This document shows, piece by piece, positions 8,742 through 16,886 of a DNA stretch of 64,000 nt. This stretch comes from Candidatus Zipacnadia bacterium (GTDB lineage: Bacteria > Armatimonadota > Zipacnadia > Zipacnadales > UBA5352), in NCBI GenBank assembly GCA_029821735.1, contig JALGSU010000012.1, positions 124,001-188,000 of the forward strand. Reading direction: 5' to 3'. Position numbers and translations under genes: made by a program. The stretch's first letter is position 1. Each line of letters starts with the position of its first letter. The notes beneath the pieces are model-generated. The model had not been told where the DNA came from. It made no database searches and saw only the letters and a list, made by a program, of their open reading frames with translations.

Positions 8742-10034
8742 ATGCTCTACCGCACGATGCCCGGATCCGATGATGAGCTTTCTGTCCTCGGATTCGGCGC
8801 GATGCGCATGCCAGAGAAGCGCGGTCGGATCGACGTTGACTGGGCGACCGCGCAGGTGCGCGCGCTCATCGACGGCGGCGTGAACTACATCGACACCGCC
8901 TGGCCGTATCACGGTGGCGAGAGCGAGCCATTCCTCGCGCGTGCCCTGGCCGACGGCTACCGTGAGCGCGTGGCCCTGGCCACCAAGCTCCCGCACTGGC
9001 TGGTGCGATCGCACTCGGACATGGACCATCTCCTTGCCGCCCAGCTCGACAACCTGCAGACCGAGCGCATCGACTACTACCTCGTGCACGCGCTCGACGG
9101 GGCTACCTGGAGTCGAATGTGTGCGCTGGGCGTGTGCGATTTCCTGCAACGCGCCCGGGACGACGGGCGCATCGGTCGCGCTGGTTTTTCCTTCCACGGT
9201 GACCGCGACGCGTTCCTCGAGATAGTCGATGGCTGGGATTGGGACTTCTGCCAGATCCAGTACAACTACCTTGACGACGAGCTTGGCGCCGGGCGCGAGG
9301 GGCTGCTTTACGCTGCCGAGCGCGGCTTGGGCATTGTGGCCATGGAGCCCCTGCGCGGGGGATTGCTTGGGCGCGAGGCGCCACCTTCGGTGCAGGCGGT
9401 ATGGGACGAGGCGCCGGTGAAGCGTTCGCCGGCGGAGTGGGCCCTGCGCTGGGTATGGAATCATCCCGAGGTGACGCTGCTACTCTCGGGCATGAACGAT
9501 GAGACGCACATCGCCGAGAACCTGCGACTGGCGGGCGAGGCGCAGCCGAACTCGCTGACTGACGAGGAACTCGACTTGATCGCTCGCGCGGCCGCCGAGC
9601 ATCGCCGGCTGATGCGCGTGGGCTGCACCGGCTGCGGGTACTGCATGCCCTGCCCGGCGGGCGTAGACATCCCAGCATGCTTCGAGATGTACAACCTCGC
9701 GCACGTATCGGGCGAGGTCGCCAAGGCGCGCTTCCATTACCTCGGCCGGCTGGGCGGCGTGCTCGGCCAGAGCCCGCCAGGGTACGCCTCGCAGTGCATC
9801 GACTGCGGTAAGTGCGAGCAGGTCTGCCCGCAGAAGTTGCCCGTTCGCGAACTGCTCGGGGATGTGGCCCGCGAGTTCGAGGGCCCGATGCTGCGCGTGC
9901 TCACCTGGCTCGGCCGGCCGCTGCTTGCGGCGGCTGGCTGGTGGGCTGTGCGGAGGGCAAAGCGCGGCGCGCGGCGAACCGGCCCCGGCGCGGCCAATGA
10001 TGGTCGCGCCATTCATCATTCAGGAGGAGATTGA
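8742..10034 (+). CDS. aldo/keto reductase with C-terminal 2x[4Fe-4S] ferredoxin domain (tandem paralogue)
   Basis: A 430-residue paralogue of the preceding gene, 11 nt downstream. The tetrad is Asp51, Tyr56, Lys82 and His116, with a Trp-Pro in the usually small DTAxxY loop. The ferredoxin clusters CTGCGYCMPCP and CIDCGKCEQVCP are complete. It differs from its partner by a C-terminal extension of roughly 50 residues containing the hydrophobic stretch VLTWLGRPLLAAAGWWAV followed by arginines and lysines, which may be a membrane-association helix. GAGGTAGC precedes the ATG. The extension could place the enzyme at the membrane next to a quinone or Rnf-type partner; that is inference. Confidence 0.88.
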   Translation: MLYRTMPGSDDELSVLGFGAMRMPEKRGRIDVDWATAQVRALIDGGVNYIDTAWPYHGGESEPFLARALADGYRERVALATKLPHWLVRSHSDMDHLLAAQLDNLQTERIDYYLVHALDGATWSRMCALGVCDFLQRARDDGRIGRAGFSFHGDRDAFLEIVDGWDWDFCQIQYNYLDDELGAGREGLLYAAERGLGIVAMEPLRGGLLGREAPPSVQAVWDEAPVKRSPAEWALRWVWNHPEVTLLLSGMNDETHIAENLRLAGEAQPNSLTDEELDLIARAAAEHRRLMRVGCTGCGYCMPCPAGVDIPACFEMYNLAHVSGEVAKARFHYLGRLGGVLGQSPPGYASQCIDCGKCEQVCPQKLPVRELLGDVAREFEGPMLRVLTWLGRPLLAAAGWWAVRRAKRGARRTGPGAANDGRAIHHSGGD

Positions 10035-10035
10035 C

Positions 10036-11214
10036 GTGGCAACTACCAGAATGGCTCTGCTCGGCACAGGTGGCCGAGGGCAGATATACGTGGACGTACT
10101 CAACCGGATGCAGCCTGGGCGTGCCGAGTGGACCGGTATGTGCGGGCGCACCCCGGCAACGGTTGCGACCTTCTGCGAGGAGAACGATCTCGACACCCCG
10201 CAGGTCATTGGGCTTGAGAACCTCGCGGCGATGGACGACGTAGACGCGGTCCTGATCTGCACCCCCGACTACGCGCATCGCGAACCCGCCGAGGTGTGCT
10301 TCGGCGCGGGGATGCACTGCCTGGTGGAGAAGCCGCTGGCCACCAACCCCGAGGACGCGGCCGCGATCTGTCAGGCTGCGCGGGACTCGGGCAAGATCCT
10401 GCACCTGGGCTTTGTGCTGCGCTACGACCCGCTGGCCATCAAGATCCGCGAACTTATTGCAGGAGGGGCGATCGGCAAGGTCCTCTCCGCCAACGTGCAT
10501 GAGGCGGTTGGCTGGTTCCACGGTTCCACCTATATGCGGCGCTGGAACCGCTTCCGCGAGCAGTCCGGCGACATGCTGCTGCACAAGGGCTGCCACACGC
10601 TGGACATCATCAACTTCATGACCAAAGCGTATCCGACGAGAGTCGCGGCCTTCGGCGGCACGGACACCTTTGTCCCACTGGATGGCGCCGCGGATTTCTG
10701 TCATGACTGCGACCTGACCGACGAGTGCATCTACTACGCCGATCAGGGCGAGGAGTATCGCAAGCGCTTCTACGAAACCGCCGGCCCGCAGGTGCTGCCT
10801 GACGACATCTGCGTCTTCAACACTGACAAGGACACCACCGATAACACCACTCTCATCGCCGAGTACACCAACGGCATGCGCATGTGCTACACCATGACCA
10901 TGTGCGCACCCAAAGGCCAGCGCCGGGTGACCTTCATGGGCACCGGCGGCGAATTGCGCACTGACATGAGCACCTACACCATCGAGTTCCTGCCGAACGG
11001 CGACAAACCCGCCGAGACCATCCAGGTCACCCCGCCCGAGGGCTGGGGGCACCAGCATCATGACATGGCGCTGCTCGAGCATTTCCTGCAGAAGATCGAG
11101 ACGGAGGCCGACCCGGAGGAGGGCATTCAGGACGCGTGGATGTCCGGCGCGGTGGCCTTTGCGGCGCTGCAGTCAATGGAGACCGAGCAGATCGTCGACG
11201 TCCACCCGTTCTAG
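10036..11214 (+). CDS. Gfo/Idh/MocA family oxidoreductase with a cysteine-rich insertion (last gene of the operon)
   Basis: A 392-residue paralogue of the gene at 6391-7581, with GTGGRG at residues 10-15, EKP at 98-100 and the KGCHTLDIINF active-site helix. The cysteine loop reads CHDCDLTDEC, followed later by DDICVFNTDKD. I chose the GTG at 10036 because AGGAGGAG lies 7 nt upstream; it is one base after the stop of the ferredoxin-fused reductase. Longer in-frame starts would run back through that gene. The stop overlaps the stop of the opposite-strand YfhO-like gene in the palindrome CTAG (11211-11214), and I see no terminator hairpin between them. Confidence 0.87.
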   Translation: MATTRMALLGTGGRGQIYVDVLNRMQPGRAEWTGMCGRTPATVATFCEENDLDTPQVIGLENLAAMDDVDAVLICTPDYAHREPAEVCFGAGMHCLVEKPLATNPEDAAAICQAARDSGKILHLGFVLRYDPLAIKIRELIAGGAIGKVLSANVHEAVGWFHGSTYMRRWNRFREQSGDMLLHKGCHTLDIINFMTKAYPTRVAAFGGTDTFVPLDGAADFCHDCDLTDECIYYADQGEEYRKRFYETAGPQVLPDDICVFNTDKDTTDNTTLIAEYTNGMRMCYTMTMCAPKGQRRVTFMGTGGELRTDMSTYTIEFLPNGDKPAETIQVTPPEGWGHQHHDMALLEHFLQKIETEADPEEGIQDAWMSGAVAFAALQSMETEQIVDVHPF

Positions 11215-13502
11215 TCGCGCGCCGGCCGACGCCGGAGCGTCCACAACCAGAGCATCAGCAGCAGCAGGCAGGCCCCGGAGATCGCGATGCCGGGGCCTAA
11301 GCCATGGGGGCGGTAGACTAACTCGACCCGGTGGCGACCCTCAGGCACGGGCACTGCGCAGAACGCGATGTTGGCGCGCACCACCTGCGCCGCGCGGCCG
11401 TCGACGGTTGCGCTCACTCCCGGGTACCACGTCGACGCGATCACCAGCAGTCCCTCGGCGCTTGTCTCACAGTCAAAGCCCAGCCCGCGCCCGTCCTGCC
11501 ACGCCAGTTCCGCCCGTCCGTGGGCGTCTTCGGTCGCGGGCAGGTTAAGCGCATCTGGGTCCTCCACAAACGCGGTCTGCAGCGCCGGCCAAACCGGCGC
11601 ATGGTCCCGGCGCAGCATCATCTCCAGGGAAGCCTTGGATGCGACCCGGAAGACGGGCCAGGCCATGCCGCGATACTCCTCGTTCGGGCGCAGGGAGATG
11701 CCGGGCAGTGCGCCCTCGCCTTTCAACTGCTCATCGCTGAATTCTCGGGAGGCGGGCGTTGCCTCGATCCAGCGCACTCCGAACAGTGCGGCGGCGTTTG
11801 GGTCGGCGTAATTGCCCGCGCGGGCCCGCAGACGGCTGTAGTCCTCCAGCAGCAGCGGCCCGTAGATTTCCGTGAGCATGATGCCATGGAGCACGTTCTC
11901 GTTGGCCAGCCTGAGAGGTTGGGACATGCCGATCCGCCCCGCCTCCGCATCATTGAGCTGAAGCTCCGGGTAGCGCCACCGCAGCTCGCGGGGCGGCATC
12001 GCAGAGTTATAGAGCCCCCCGAACCAGACCGCCTCCAGCGCCATCAGCCCGCCCAGAGACAGCACGAACCAGCGGCGGCGCGATTGCCCGTGCCACTTCG
12101 GATATATGAGAGCTGCAGCTATGAGAGGACAGGCAATCGCCATCAGGGTGCGCGGCTTCCACATCAACCCGATGGCAAGCGTCGAGTTGTGGATGATGTA
12201 AGCGGCGACGGAGTCGGGCAGGGCGTCCCACAGCCACGCCCAGCTCACGATAATCATCCCCGGGATGGTGAACAGGTGCCACTGGAAGTAGAAGACCCCC
12301 AGCGCGATCGCTGCCGCCAGGCGGACACGGCGCAGCGCGTCACCGCCACCATCGCGTGCGAGTGAGGTCAGGCCCAGCCCAGCCAGCAGCGAGATCGCCC
12401 CTCCGTAAACGAGGAGCCATCGGCTCCAGCAACGGAAGCCACCCAGAACCGGCAGTCGCCAGAGGATGTGGTAGAGCGGGTTCAGCGCGCTCATGCCCAT
12501 CAAAAGCGCGCCCACGGCCAGCACCCACAGTGCAAGGTCTGTCCGGCGCCAGCCGCGGCGCATGGCGCCAAGTAGCGCCACCACCACCGTGCCCACGCCG
12601 AGGAAACCGACATACTCCCAGTTCTGGGCGATGCCGCGTTCTACGTCGATAAGGCTGCGCACGTGACGCCAGACCAGTGAGTAGGAGGTGGCGAACTCGT
12701 ATGAGCCGCCAGCGCGGATCGATTGTCCGGCAAGAGTGGCCATCGGCACAATCTGCACCGCCGCCAGCCCCGCGCCCACCACTGCGGCGAGCAACGGCGC
12801 CCCCGCCGCGCGCGCTGCCTGCATGAGCGACGATCGCAGGCCGTCGCGGCGCGTATCACCTGTGCCCATCATCAGCGCAAGCAGCAGGCCGGAGGCGAAG
12901 GTGAGCAGCCATATCTGCGGGTGGCCGGCCAGAAGCTGGCAGGCTGATGCTCCCGCGATGATGCCGGCCCCGACCGCGTCGCGTTGCCTGACCCAGCGCA
13001 AGACTCCGTACCACCACCACGGCAGGAATGCCGCCGCGCACAGGATGGAATAGTGTAGCAGATGCACGGCCATGAAGCCGGCGCCGGTGAAGACCAGCCC
13101 CGCGACGAAGCTGCCCAACCGTGAACAGCCCAGCCGTCGGGCCAGCAGATACATCCCGATGGCAGCGAAGCAATAATGCAGCCACATCAACCAGCCCATT
13201 GCGACGCCGACCGGTAGCCCGCAGGCGAAGAGCAGGTTCGGGGCGTAGAAGGTGCCATTCTCACAGGTGGCCCAGAATGGGTAGCCGCAGCCGACCAGCC
13301 CGCACCAGGGCGTCAGTCTGCCCTGAGCGAGTTCGCCGGCTGCGAAGCTGTGCATGGGGAGGTAGAGCCTGCTGAGGTCATCGTGTATGTACACGCCCGC
13401 ACCAATCATCACTCGCAAGTGTACGGAGGTGATGAATAAGAGCATGTACACGATCCATTGCCAGTCGCGCCCCGTCGCGCGTTTGGACGCTTCGGCCATC
13501 AT
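11211..13502 (-). CDS. YfhO-like polytopic membrane protein
   Basis: A 763-residue protein with about a dozen hydrophobic segments and a soluble C-terminal portion, matching the bacterial YfhO / GT-C-like membrane family. The N-terminal HDDLSRLYLPMHSF and ENGTFYAPNLLF are typical: in GT-C enzymes an acidic pair after TM1 lies at the active site. In Firmicutes YfhO helps glycosylate lipoteichoic acid; here a role in transferring sugar to a lipid or envelope polymer is only inferred. I chose the ATG at 13502 because GGTGG lies 7 nt upstream. A strong hairpin separates it from the SGNH hydrolase gene upstream on the same strand. Confidence 0.75.
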   Translation of the reverse strand: MMAEASKRATGRDWQWIVYMLLFITSVHLRVMIGAGVYIHDDLSRLYLPMHSFAAGELAQGRLTPWCGLVGCGYPFWATCENGTFYAPNLLFACGLPVGVAMGWLMWLHYCFAAIGMYLLARRLGCSRLGSFVAGLVFTGAGFMAVHLLHYSILCAAAFLPWWWYGVLRWVRQRDAVGAGIIAGASACQLLAGHPQIWLLTFASGLLLALMMGTGDTRRDGLRSSLMQAARAAGAPLLAAVVGAGLAAVQIVPMATLAGQSIRAGGSYEFATSYSLVWRHVRSLIDVERGIAQNWEYVGFLGVGTVVVALLGAMRRGWRRTDLALWVLAVGALLMGMSALNPLYHILWRLPVLGGFRCWSRWLLVYGGAISLLAGLGLTSLARDGGGDALRRVRLAAAIALGVFYFQWHLFTIPGMIIVSWAWLWDALPDSVAAYIIHNSTLAIGLMWKPRTLMAIACPLIAAALIYPKWHGQSRRRWFVLSLGGLMALEAVWFGGLYNSAMPPRELRWRYPELQLNDAEAGRIGMSQPLRLANENVLHGIMLTEIYGPLLLEDYSRLRARAGNYADPNAAALFGVRWIEATPASREFSDEQLKGEGALPGISLRPNEEYRGMAWPVFRVASKASLEMMLRRDHAPVWPALQTAFVEDPDALNLPATEDAHGRAELAWQDGRGLGFDCETSAEGLLVIASTWYPGVSATVDGRAAQVVRANIAFCAVPVPEGRHRVELVYRPHGLGPGIAISGACLLLLMLWLWTLRRRPARD

Positions 13503-13529
13503 GGCGCATCCACCCATGCCCCAAAGTAG

Positions 13530-13557
13530 CGGCCGCCCGGCCGAGGCCGGGCGGCCG
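13530..13557 (-). terminator. GC-rich hairpin after the SGNH hydrolase gene
   Basis: The arms CGGCCGCCCGGCC and GGCCGGGCGGCCG pair over 12-13 bp around a very short loop, 37 nt beyond the stop of the SGNH hydrolase on the minus strand. There is only a weak T run (CTACTTT) after it, so it may be a terminator or an RNA 3'-end stabiliser. Confidence 0.55.
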
Positions 13558-13593
13558 TCTAACAGGTACAGCCAATTGCAGCGCGGTCCGGAA

Positions 13594-14238
13594 CTACTCG
13601 GTCAGTGCCTTGAGCATTTCCGTCGCGATCAGGATATGACCCGCGGGGCCTGGATGCACCGGCTCGGCGCAGTAGAAGTCGGGCGCGCGGTGCTGCAGGT
13701 GTGCGGTGAAAATGTCCTGCATGGCGATGTGCCGGCAGCCGTGCGCCTTCGCCATCTCCTGGGAGACCGCGATGTAGTCGGGGATGGTCTCGAGCACGAG
13801 CGTACGGAAGCTGTCGGCGCTGGCGTCGGTGCTCATGTAGAACGGGTCGATGAGCAGCACCTGAGCGTCGGTCTCCTGATCCAGCCGCGTGAGGATGGCG
13901 TCATACTTCTCGCGATACAGATCGACCGGCACGTTCGGCTCAGTTCCGCGCAACACTGAGTGCAGGTCGTTGATACCGATGAGGATCGAGACCCAGTCTG
14001 GCTGGAAGCGGATGGCGTCATCGGTCCAGCGATCGAACAGGTCTGTCGTGCGGTTGCCGCCGATGCCCTTGTTGATCCAGTTGATCTGTCGCTCGGGGTA
14101 GTTCGCGGTCACTATGTCGATGAAGAACTTTGCGTAGCCAGTGCCGAACGGCGCCGCAGTTGCGCGCCGCCCGGCGTCAGTAATTGAGTCGCCCTGGAAC
14201 AGATACGTCTGCCCGTCCTGCACGAGGAAGTCAGCCAT
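13594..14238 (-). CDS. SGNH/GDSL hydrolase family esterase
   Basis: A 214-residue hydrolase with the SGNH blocks in order: Ser18 in GDSITDAGR (block I), Gly60 and Asn62 in GIGGNR (oxyanion hole), GINDLHS at 88-94 (block III), and His195 in EPVHPG. The residue that is usually Asp three before the His is Glu192. There is no signal peptide, so it appears cytosolic. GGAGG precedes the ATG by 8 nt. Relatives deacetylate carbohydrates. Its neighbour at 14317 is a sialidase-fold protein, which suggests a shared carbohydrate substrate. The gene lies 78 nt downstream of that neighbour. Confidence 0.88.
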   Translation of the reverse strand: MADFLVQDGQTYLFQGDSITDAGRRATAAPFGTGYAKFFIDIVTANYPERQINWINKGIGGNRTTDLFDRWTDDAIRFQPDWVSILIGINDLHSVLRGTEPNVPVDLYREKYDAILTRLDQETDAQVLLIDPFYMSTDASADSFRTLVLETIPDYIAVSQEMAKAHGCRHIAMQDIFTAHLQHRAPDFYCAEPVHPGPAGHILIATEMLKALTE

Positions 14239-14316
14239 CAGTCAGCCTCCGTTGTGGTCGCAGCGTCGGTGCGTTGGGCGCGCAATTCGACGCGCGCACC
14301 CCCGAACCCTCGTCAG

Positions 14317-15384
14317 CTACAGCACAGCGTCGAGGCTCCAGCGCACCACGCCCATGTGATAGCGCTGGTGCCACGGTGCGCAGTTGGTGTAGTACGCCGT
14401 CACGATATCGCCGCCTGGCACCTGCACGCTGGATGGGTAGCCGAGGTCCTTCTCGCCGAGGCCCGCCACCACAACGAACGGATGGCACCAATTCACGCCG
14501 CCGTCCTCGCTGACCCGTCCCAGCACGCCGCGCAGGCATGGCAGGCGGCTGCCATAGGTTGCCAAGATGCGTCCGTCCGCTAACTCAAGCAGGTGGCCCG
14601 GATGCTGGGCGGGCTGGCTGAGGTGTTCGCCGGCCGCCCACGTGCGCCCGCGGTCTTCGGAGGAGAACAGGCGCACATTGGCCTGCAAGTTGACCCCCGG
14701 CTCGTCGGTATGGAACGCCGCCGTCCGGCACAGCGCCAGCCACGGACCGCTGGTCGGCACCAGCACGTCGGTCTCATTGTAGTTGCCGCCGCCGATGACA
14801 CTCGCGTCACCCCAGGTGCGCCCGCCGTCGCTGCTGCGGTAGAGCAGGCTGTCGCGCTGTCCGGCCGCACCGTCGGGGGCCACCGGCGCGTAGCAGCTCA
14901 CGACCAGTTCGTCGCCGGCGATGCACACATCGCCGAAGGGGATCAGCCGCCGGTCCTCTAACAGGCCGGCGGTGCCCTCCTCCCACTGCAGCGTGGTGGT
15001 GACCTCCCACGTATTTCCCTCATCCGCGGACAGCAGCACCCACGGTTCGAGGATCGCGCCGATACCGCGCGTGCCCTGCTCGTCAAGACTCCAGCCACTG
15101 CACAGCACGACCATCTCGCCCGCCGCGTTCATCCCCGCCGCCACGTTCATGCGAACGCTCGGCGGCACGTGCTGGGTGACCTGGCTGCGCATGGCCCAGG
15201 TGTAGCCCTCGTCCTCACTCACCCACAACTCCACGTCGCCCTCCTGCCCGCCGTGGTTGGGCTTGTTGAAGATCACCGCCCCGATCGTCCCGTCGGGCAT
15301 CATCGTCAGGTTTGGCCACGCGCAGTGCTCCAGCGCAGTCACGACATGGTATGCGCCGTCCGGCAGCTCAATGTGGTAGCCCAT
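14317..15384 (-). CDS. sialidase-fold (BNR repeat) protein, probable exo-glycosidase
   Basis: A 355-residue six-bladed beta-propeller of the sialidase superfamily. Five Asp-box-like repeats are visible: SEDEGYTW, SADEGNTW, SSDGGRTW, SSEDRGRTW and SEDGGVNW. The usual sialidase Arg triad is not obvious to me, so activity on sialic acid is not claimed. No signal peptide is present. I chose the ATG at 15384 over the adjacent GTG at 15387, because GGGAG is 6 nt from the former and only 3 nt from the latter. Such intracellular propellers are common in Armatimonadota and Planctomycetota next to SGNH hydrolases and are usually unassigned. Confidence 0.82.
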   Translation of the reverse strand: MGYHIELPDGAYHVVTALEHCAWPNLTMMPDGTIGAVIFNKPNHGGQEGDVELWVSEDEGYTWAMRSQVTQHVPPSVRMNVAAGMNAAGEMVVLCSGWSLDEQGTRGIGAILEPWVLLSADEGNTWEVTTTLQWEEGTAGLLEDRRLIPFGDVCIAGDELVVSCYAPVAPDGAAGQRDSLLYRSSDGGRTWGDASVIGGGNYNETDVLVPTSGPWLALCRTAAFHTDEPGVNLQANVRLFSSEDRGRTWAAGEHLSQPAQHPGHLLELADGRILATYGSRLPCLRGVLGRVSEDGGVNWCHPFVVVAGLGEKDLGYPSSVQVPGGDIVTAYYTNCAPWHQRYHMGVVRWSLDAVL

Positions 15385-15406
15385 CACGGGCTCCCTTCCG
15401 CAGCAG

Positions 15407-15749
15407 TTATTCGCCCATCACTTTCACGACCAGTCGCTTGCGGCGCAGACCGTCAAACTCGGCGTAGTAGATCTGCTGCCACGGCCCGAAGTCCAAGCGC
15501 CCGTCGGTAATCGGCACGATGACTTCGTGGTGTATCAGCAGGCTCTTGAGGTGGGCGTCGCCATTGTCCTCGCCGGTGCGGTGGTGCTTGTAGTCGGGGT
15601 TGAAGGGCGCCAGACGCTCAAGCCAATCGTCGATGTCCTGGATGATCCCCGACTCGGCATCGTTGACGTAGACCCCGTTGCTCGGTGATGTTGATGTAGT
15701 CGCGCTGGCGCTCGGTCTGGAACCACAGATACTTCGTAGCGGTCTTCAT
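15407..15749 (-). pseudogene. YjbQ/UPF0047 family (secondary thiamine-phosphate synthase-like) gene with an internal deletion and frameshift
   Basis: The first ~22 codons read [20 protein letters not shown] and then ITE, the conserved start of UPF0047 proteins. The rest continues in a different frame as [15 protein letters not shown], then the conserved [14 protein letters not shown] and [19 protein letters not shown] to the C-terminus. Between them the segment that family members fill with about 27-30 residues (the region around VNAMHITASVF) is missing, so about 85 bp appear deleted near 15680. Both flanks are well conserved, which suggests either a very recent mutation or an assembly error. 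A GAGGGGG site precedes the ATG. Confidence 0.75.
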
Positions 15750-15772
15750 CTCGGGGTGCCCCCTCGTACGAA

Positions 15773-15800
15773 ACAGGCCCCGGCAATTGCCGGGGCCTGT
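15773..15800 (-). terminator. perfect 28-bp palindrome after the methionine-rich gene
   Basis: ACAGGCCCCGGCAA is followed immediately by its reverse complement TTGCCGGGGCCTGT, a perfect palindrome of 28 bp. It lies 28 nt after the stop of the methionine-rich gene on the minus strand and just before the YjbQ ribosome site. Only TTT follows on that strand, so this is probably a terminator or 3' stabiliser rather than a classical U-tract terminator. Confidence 0.6.
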
Positions 15801-15827
15801 CGGTGGTTGTCCTGTTGCTCCCCCGCT

Positions 15828-16712
15828 TTACTCGTGGGTCCAGATATGGATGCGGGTGAGCTCCATGTTGTGGAAGGTCAGGTTGACGTTGTTGTTCTCG
15901 GTGTAGTTGAGGATGCAGTCGCGCGAGAATTCGCGGACGACGCCGTTCCAGGTCACGCTGACCGGGCCGCCGCCAGGGCCAACTTCGCCCGGGCCGGTGT
16001 TGGAGAATGTCATCGTGTCATCCGGCCAACCGTAACGGTAGATGGCCAGCTTGTAGCTGTCGCCCAGCTTCAGATACTCGTGGGGATTCCACAGCCGTGT
16101 GCGGGCGAAGTCACACTTCTCGCCAGCCACGGCGATCGACTTGATGTAGCCGTCGCGGTCGAGGACGAAGCCAATGACCACGCCGTCGATCCGGTAGAGC
16201 CACTGAAGTTCGTGGGCTCCGAGCGTCACCCAGACGGGAAGTGCCCAACGGGGGAAGGGATTGCGCTGCACGCCGCCTGCGCTGGCACCCGCTGCTCCGC
16301 CGGCTTCACCCGCCATACCGGGGCCGCCGCCCTCCATACCGGGCTCCATGGGTCCGGGGCCGCCCATCATCATGGGGTCCTCGGCCATCATCGGGGCTTC
16401 GGCACCCATCATCATGCCTGGGTCCATTCCGCCCATCATATCCATGCCGCCCATCATGTCCATGCCCATGCCCATCATGTCCATGCCCATGCCCATCTCG
16501 CCGCCCATGGCGCCGGAGCCGCCGGAGGCGAACTCTTCACCGTCGCCGGTGGCGATTCCCATTGGCTGGCCATAGATGTCGAGCAGGTTCACAGCGTGCT
16601 GGCCAAGGCGCATGCCCGCAAGCTGCACCTCCCACGCCGAAGCGGGGACTGCAACAACGATCAGACATGCGATCAGTGCGAGACATGCGAAATGGCTGCG
16701 ATGCAATGGCAT
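15828..16712 (-). CDS. secreted methionine/glycine-rich protein of unknown function
   Basis: A 294-residue exported protein. Residues 1-26 form a signal peptide ending in PASA before WEV. Residues ~27-65 form a short folded stretch (LGQHAVNLLDIYGQPMG). Residues 66-135 hold 25 methionines in 70 positions, in GMGMDMM and GGMDMM repeats. Residues ~150-294 look like a beta-rich domain (LQWLYRIDGVVIGFVLDRDG). GAGGTG precedes the chosen ATG at 16712; an in-frame GTG at 16724 is less likely. Methionine-rich exported segments can bind Cu(I) or act as methionine-oxidation sinks, but that is inference. I do not recognise the family. A sigma70-like promoter lies at 16808-16837. Confidence 0.7.
   Translation of the reverse strand: MPLHRSHFACLALIACLIVVAVPASAWEVQLAGMRLGQHAVNLLDIYGQPMGIATGDGEEFASGGSGAMGGEMGMGMDMMGMGMDMMGGMDMMGGMDPGMMMGAEAPMMAEDPMMMGGPGPMEPGMEGGGPGMAGEAGGAAGASAGGVQRNPFPRWALPVWVTLGAHELQWLYRIDGVVIGFVLDRDGYIKSIAVAGEKCDFARTRLWNPHEYLKLGDSYKLAIYRYGWPDDTMTFSNTGPGEVGPGGGPVSVTWNGVVREFSRDCILNYTENNNVNLTFHNMELTRIHIWTHE
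16450..16496. repeat. 21-bp tandem repeat in the methionine-rich coding region
   Basis: Two perfect 21-bp units (16450-16470 and 16471-16491) plus the start of a third encode the GMGMDMM repeat on the minus strand. More degenerate copies flank it towards 16400. This looks like expansion of the Met/Gly segment by slippage; the unit is a multiple of three, so the frame is kept. Confidence 0.8.
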
Positions 16713-16807
16713 ATCGCACCTCACCTTTCATGCGCAACTGACGAAACGACGCGTGACTGGCCCGTACACGTCACCATATCACGCTTGGATGATTGCGTGT
16801 GTGGCGT

Positions 16808-16837
16808 AGTATAGCACAAGAGCGCGGCCACACTCAA
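16808..16837 (-). promoter_or_regulatory. sigma70-type promoter of the methionine-rich gene
   Basis: On the minus strand TTGAGT (16837-16832) and TATACT (16813-16808) are separated by 18 nt. They lie about 95 nt upstream of the start codon at 16712 and point at it. This is one of the best -35/-10 pairs in the window. Confidence 0.6.
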
Positions 16838-16886
16838 GAGCAATGGGCTTAAGGAAAAGCATCTGGTCCGTCGCCGGGCCAGGGAG

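Noticed and set aside
9901-11082. A 393-codon minus-strand frame opposite the last Gfo/Idh/MocA gene
   Set aside because: The opposite strand has the full dehydrogenase motifs; this frame has none and no ribosome site.
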